Assembly: GCA_964017185.1 (NCBI GenBank) | Contig: OZ024884.1 | Location: 565,501-629,500, forward strand | Reading direction: 5' to 3' | DNA: 64,000 bases | From: Rugalucina vietnamica | Lineage: Eukaryota; Mollusca; Bivalvia; Lucinida; Lucinidae | Part shown: in pieces, positions 62,421-64,000 of the stretch | How positions within the stretch are numbered: position 1 is the stretch's first letter | How the letters are laid out: every line of letters starts with the position of its first letter | Program-made: the position numbers and the translations under genes | Notes under the pieces: model-generated | The model's database searches: none | What the model was told of the DNA's origin: nothing | Seen by the model: the letters and a program-made list of their open reading frames with translations, nothing else

Positions 62421-62500
62421 CCGCATTAGCTCAGTAGGGAGAGCGCTAGGCTTGTAGTACAGTGGTAGATTAGGTGCGGGTTCGAATCACGGCAGGTGCA
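62421..62500 (+). tRNA. tRNA-related sequence (pseudogene or SINE head)
   Basis: A-box-like TAGCTCAGTAGGGAG and B-box-like GGGTTCGAATC are about 45 bp apart, with a CTTGTAG anticodon-loop-like word between them. The acceptor stem does not pair, and the T stem is weak. I therefore do not call a functional tRNA. Pol III promoter activity is possible. Confidence 0.35.
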
Positions 62501-62625
62501 AATATTTTTTTTTCTTCTCTGACTTATGATTTTTTTTTCTTTCAGTGTTTGACTTATACCTTCTTTATTTATTGCAATTATTTTTGTGTGTATGTTTATT
62601 TATGTGTGTTTATTCACTGCATCCC

Positions 62626-62688
62626 TATATAAGCTGCCATATCATTCATCTTCACAGTCCAGCCCTGTTTTGCGATAGCATGACATTG

Positions 62689-62723
<35 letters not shown>

Positions 62724-62967
62724 TGACTGCTAAGCAGGTTCCCTATTCAAATAATAGAGAGTTCACAAATAAGTGGATGGAAATAAAATCGTGTTCACAT
62801 TTTTGAACAATGCGTTGGCTTTTTGCGATTCGCTTTCATGTTCTATAATTGAAAACTGCGACTCGTTTTAGTTTCCGATTTTGCTGTGTTTTGCGCGTTG
62901 TTTTCCGACTTTGACGGAGATTTTGCGGTATTTTGAAAAACATTTTCTTTTCAGCGGAATATAAAAG
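62626..62967 (+). promoter_or_regulatory. Two candidate TATA boxes upstream of the right-edge coding region
   Basis: TATATAAG at 62,626-62,633 and TATAAAAG at 62,960-62,967 on the plus strand. The second lies about 500 nt before the ATG at 63,463. A 27-base A run lies between them (62,694-62,720). Confidence 0.35.
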
Positions 62968-63462
62968 TGGTTAATATTCTACTTTAAAAAAAATAGATAT
63001 TGTGAATATAGTATATTGATTTGTGTAGTTGTTTACTGTAGTAGGTAGTGGATCATTGATGCATACTAGCGAGGAACTGTGTAGTGTGTATTATAGTCTT
63101 TCATTCATACTAGTGCGGTTATTATATACAGTGAATAGTTGTACATACGGATGTAAACACATCACAACGTGGAGTGAAAAAAAAAAAATAAACAAACAAC
63201 ACCACAATTGGAATTTATTCTTAAATTGTATGGTGACATGAAAAGTTCTTGGAACTGAAGTCGTATAGCACGGAACCAGTGAAATAGTGAATACAAGTGA
63301 AAGTTAATAGGAATTCGCAAACCAAAAGAATAAAACGTAAAAGTGTACATACTGAAACGCATCTATGCCATCATATTATTAATGTGCTCGTGATATTCTA
63401 TACATACCAGCGAGAAACATATTGTATAGAAAGTGAAAGCATTTCAGTGAACACTCAAAACA

Positions 63463-64000
63463 ATGTCTGCTTCAAAGGATTCTAGTAAGGATAGGGAACT
63501 TCGCTATTTGAGGAGAGATAGTAAGAAAGAACATGACGAAGCAATGAAGAAAATGGCAGAACTCAAAGCAGTTCAGGCTCAAAAGGAAGAGCTTCAGAAA
63601 CTAGTTCAGTCCAAGGAGGACGAACTACGAAAAACTCAAGCTTATTTAGTGTCAAGCTATAGGGACCTTCAGCAAACAGAGAGAAAACAAAGTGAACGGA
63701 CACAGGCGGGTGATCTGAAAACGCCACCTAATACACTTCAAGGAGACAACTCTGTTCAGACAAATAATCTGAATTATGAAACATACGGTGCTATGGGCAG
63801 ACATTATGGATCTGCAGTACCATTGTCAGTGTCACACACAGACGACAATACTCTCAGAAGAAAACAGCAAATTGCTAAAGAAAGAAGGATTGTATATTCA
63901 GCTGATCATAACAGTAAAAGAAAAGTGGGTACGATTAAAACACCGGAGCAAAACATGACAACACCTGACTTTTCTAAGACAATGGACAGGGAAATATTAA
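63463..64000 (+). CDS. Coiled-coil N-terminal coding region running off the window (at least 179 aa)
   Basis: ATG at 63,463 in a good context (ACAATGT) opens a frame with no stop to the last base. Residues about 10-65 are strongly Lys/Glu/Gln/Leu-rich and heptad-like (ELRYLRRDSKKEHDEAMKKM, then EELQKLVQSKEDELRKTQAY), so a coiled coil is likely. It is followed by a polar Thr/Asn/Gln-rich region. The long leader without other frames and a charged coiled-coil start would suit the gag of an LTR retrotransposon, but no LTR, primer-binding site or zinc knuckle is visible in the part present. It could equally be a host gene exon. Confidence 0.55.
   Translation, partial: MSASKDSSKDRELRYLRRDSKKEHDEAMKKMAELKAVQAQKEELQKLVQSKEDELRKTQAYLVSSYRDLQQTERKQSERTQAGDLKTPPNTLQGDNSVQTNNLNYETYGAMGRHYGSAVPLSVSHTDDNTLRRKQQIAKERRIVYSADHNSKRKVGTIKTPEQNMTTPDFSKTMDREIL

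Noticed and set aside
62421-62500. Functional tRNA gene
   Set aside because: A- and B-box-like words are present but the acceptor stem does not pair and the T stem is poor; more likely a pseudogene or SINE head.

Overview
The window looks like a repeat-dense, AT-rich genome of a marine invertebrate, most likely a bivalve mollusc. The signs are split genes with small phase-1 exons and GT-AG introns, several tRNA-derived SINEs, TATA boxes and AATAAA signals, and a Ty3/Gypsy polyprotein and reverse-transcriptase family of the sort common in bivalves. I see nothing that suggests a bacterial or viral genome. The species cannot be named from this window.

The host content is dominated by three tandem paralogous genes on the minus strand, read from high to low coordinates: gene B (about 59.4-49.2 kb), gene C (about 48.0-26.05 kb) and gene A (about 12.6-2.3 kb). 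I rebuilt each by matching exons between the copies and checking splice sites and phases. All three share a secreted-looking, cysteine-patterned module of eight small exons that I do not recognise. It holds two related sub-repeats, each ending in CxC. A and B then end in a short Ser/Thr/Pro tail. C instead continues into a ShK-type six-cysteine domain, a long Thr/Ser mucin-like linker and a C-terminal domain resembling the BPSL0067/NlpC-P60 amidase-like families, apparently without the usual catalytic Cys and His. A stranded, still open copy of that last amidase-like exon lies downstream of gene A at 1.1-1.2 kb. The shared phase-1 exons suggest a modular secreted family that gains and loses C-terminal domains. 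A small plus-strand gene for a secreted Gly/aromatic-rich protein (32,800-33,189) sits inside an intron of gene C and is flanked by a 477-bp direct repeat. A plus-strand coding region with a coiled-coil start begins at 63,463 and runs off the right edge.

Between genes A and C (13.2-25.7 kb) lies a block of nested transposons. A hAT-type element (14.73-22.65 kb) has a transposase broken by a frame change. A 5.03-kb Ty3/Gypsy retrotransposon with identical 155-bp LTRs, a 5-bp target duplication and one open 1,325-codon gag-pol frame is inserted in it. Next to it is a Tc1-type TA-flanked element (22.82-25.38 kb) that carries a 5'-truncated reverse-transcriptase element. Other copies of the latter lie at 11.2 and 50.4-51.5 kb, and many short 3'-end fragments are scattered through the window.

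Introns and spacers hold several families of palindromic MITE-like elements (nine copies of one and six of another), tRNA-derived SINEs, a 1,003-bp fold-back element with TTATG duplications, a 1.3-kb mariner-sized element, a 39-bp minisatellite of about 28 units directly beside the ShK exon, a pair of inverted 43-bp minisatellites, and several long perfect or near-perfect hairpins. Exon models for A, B and C rest on paralogue conservation and splice signals; the first exons were not found.
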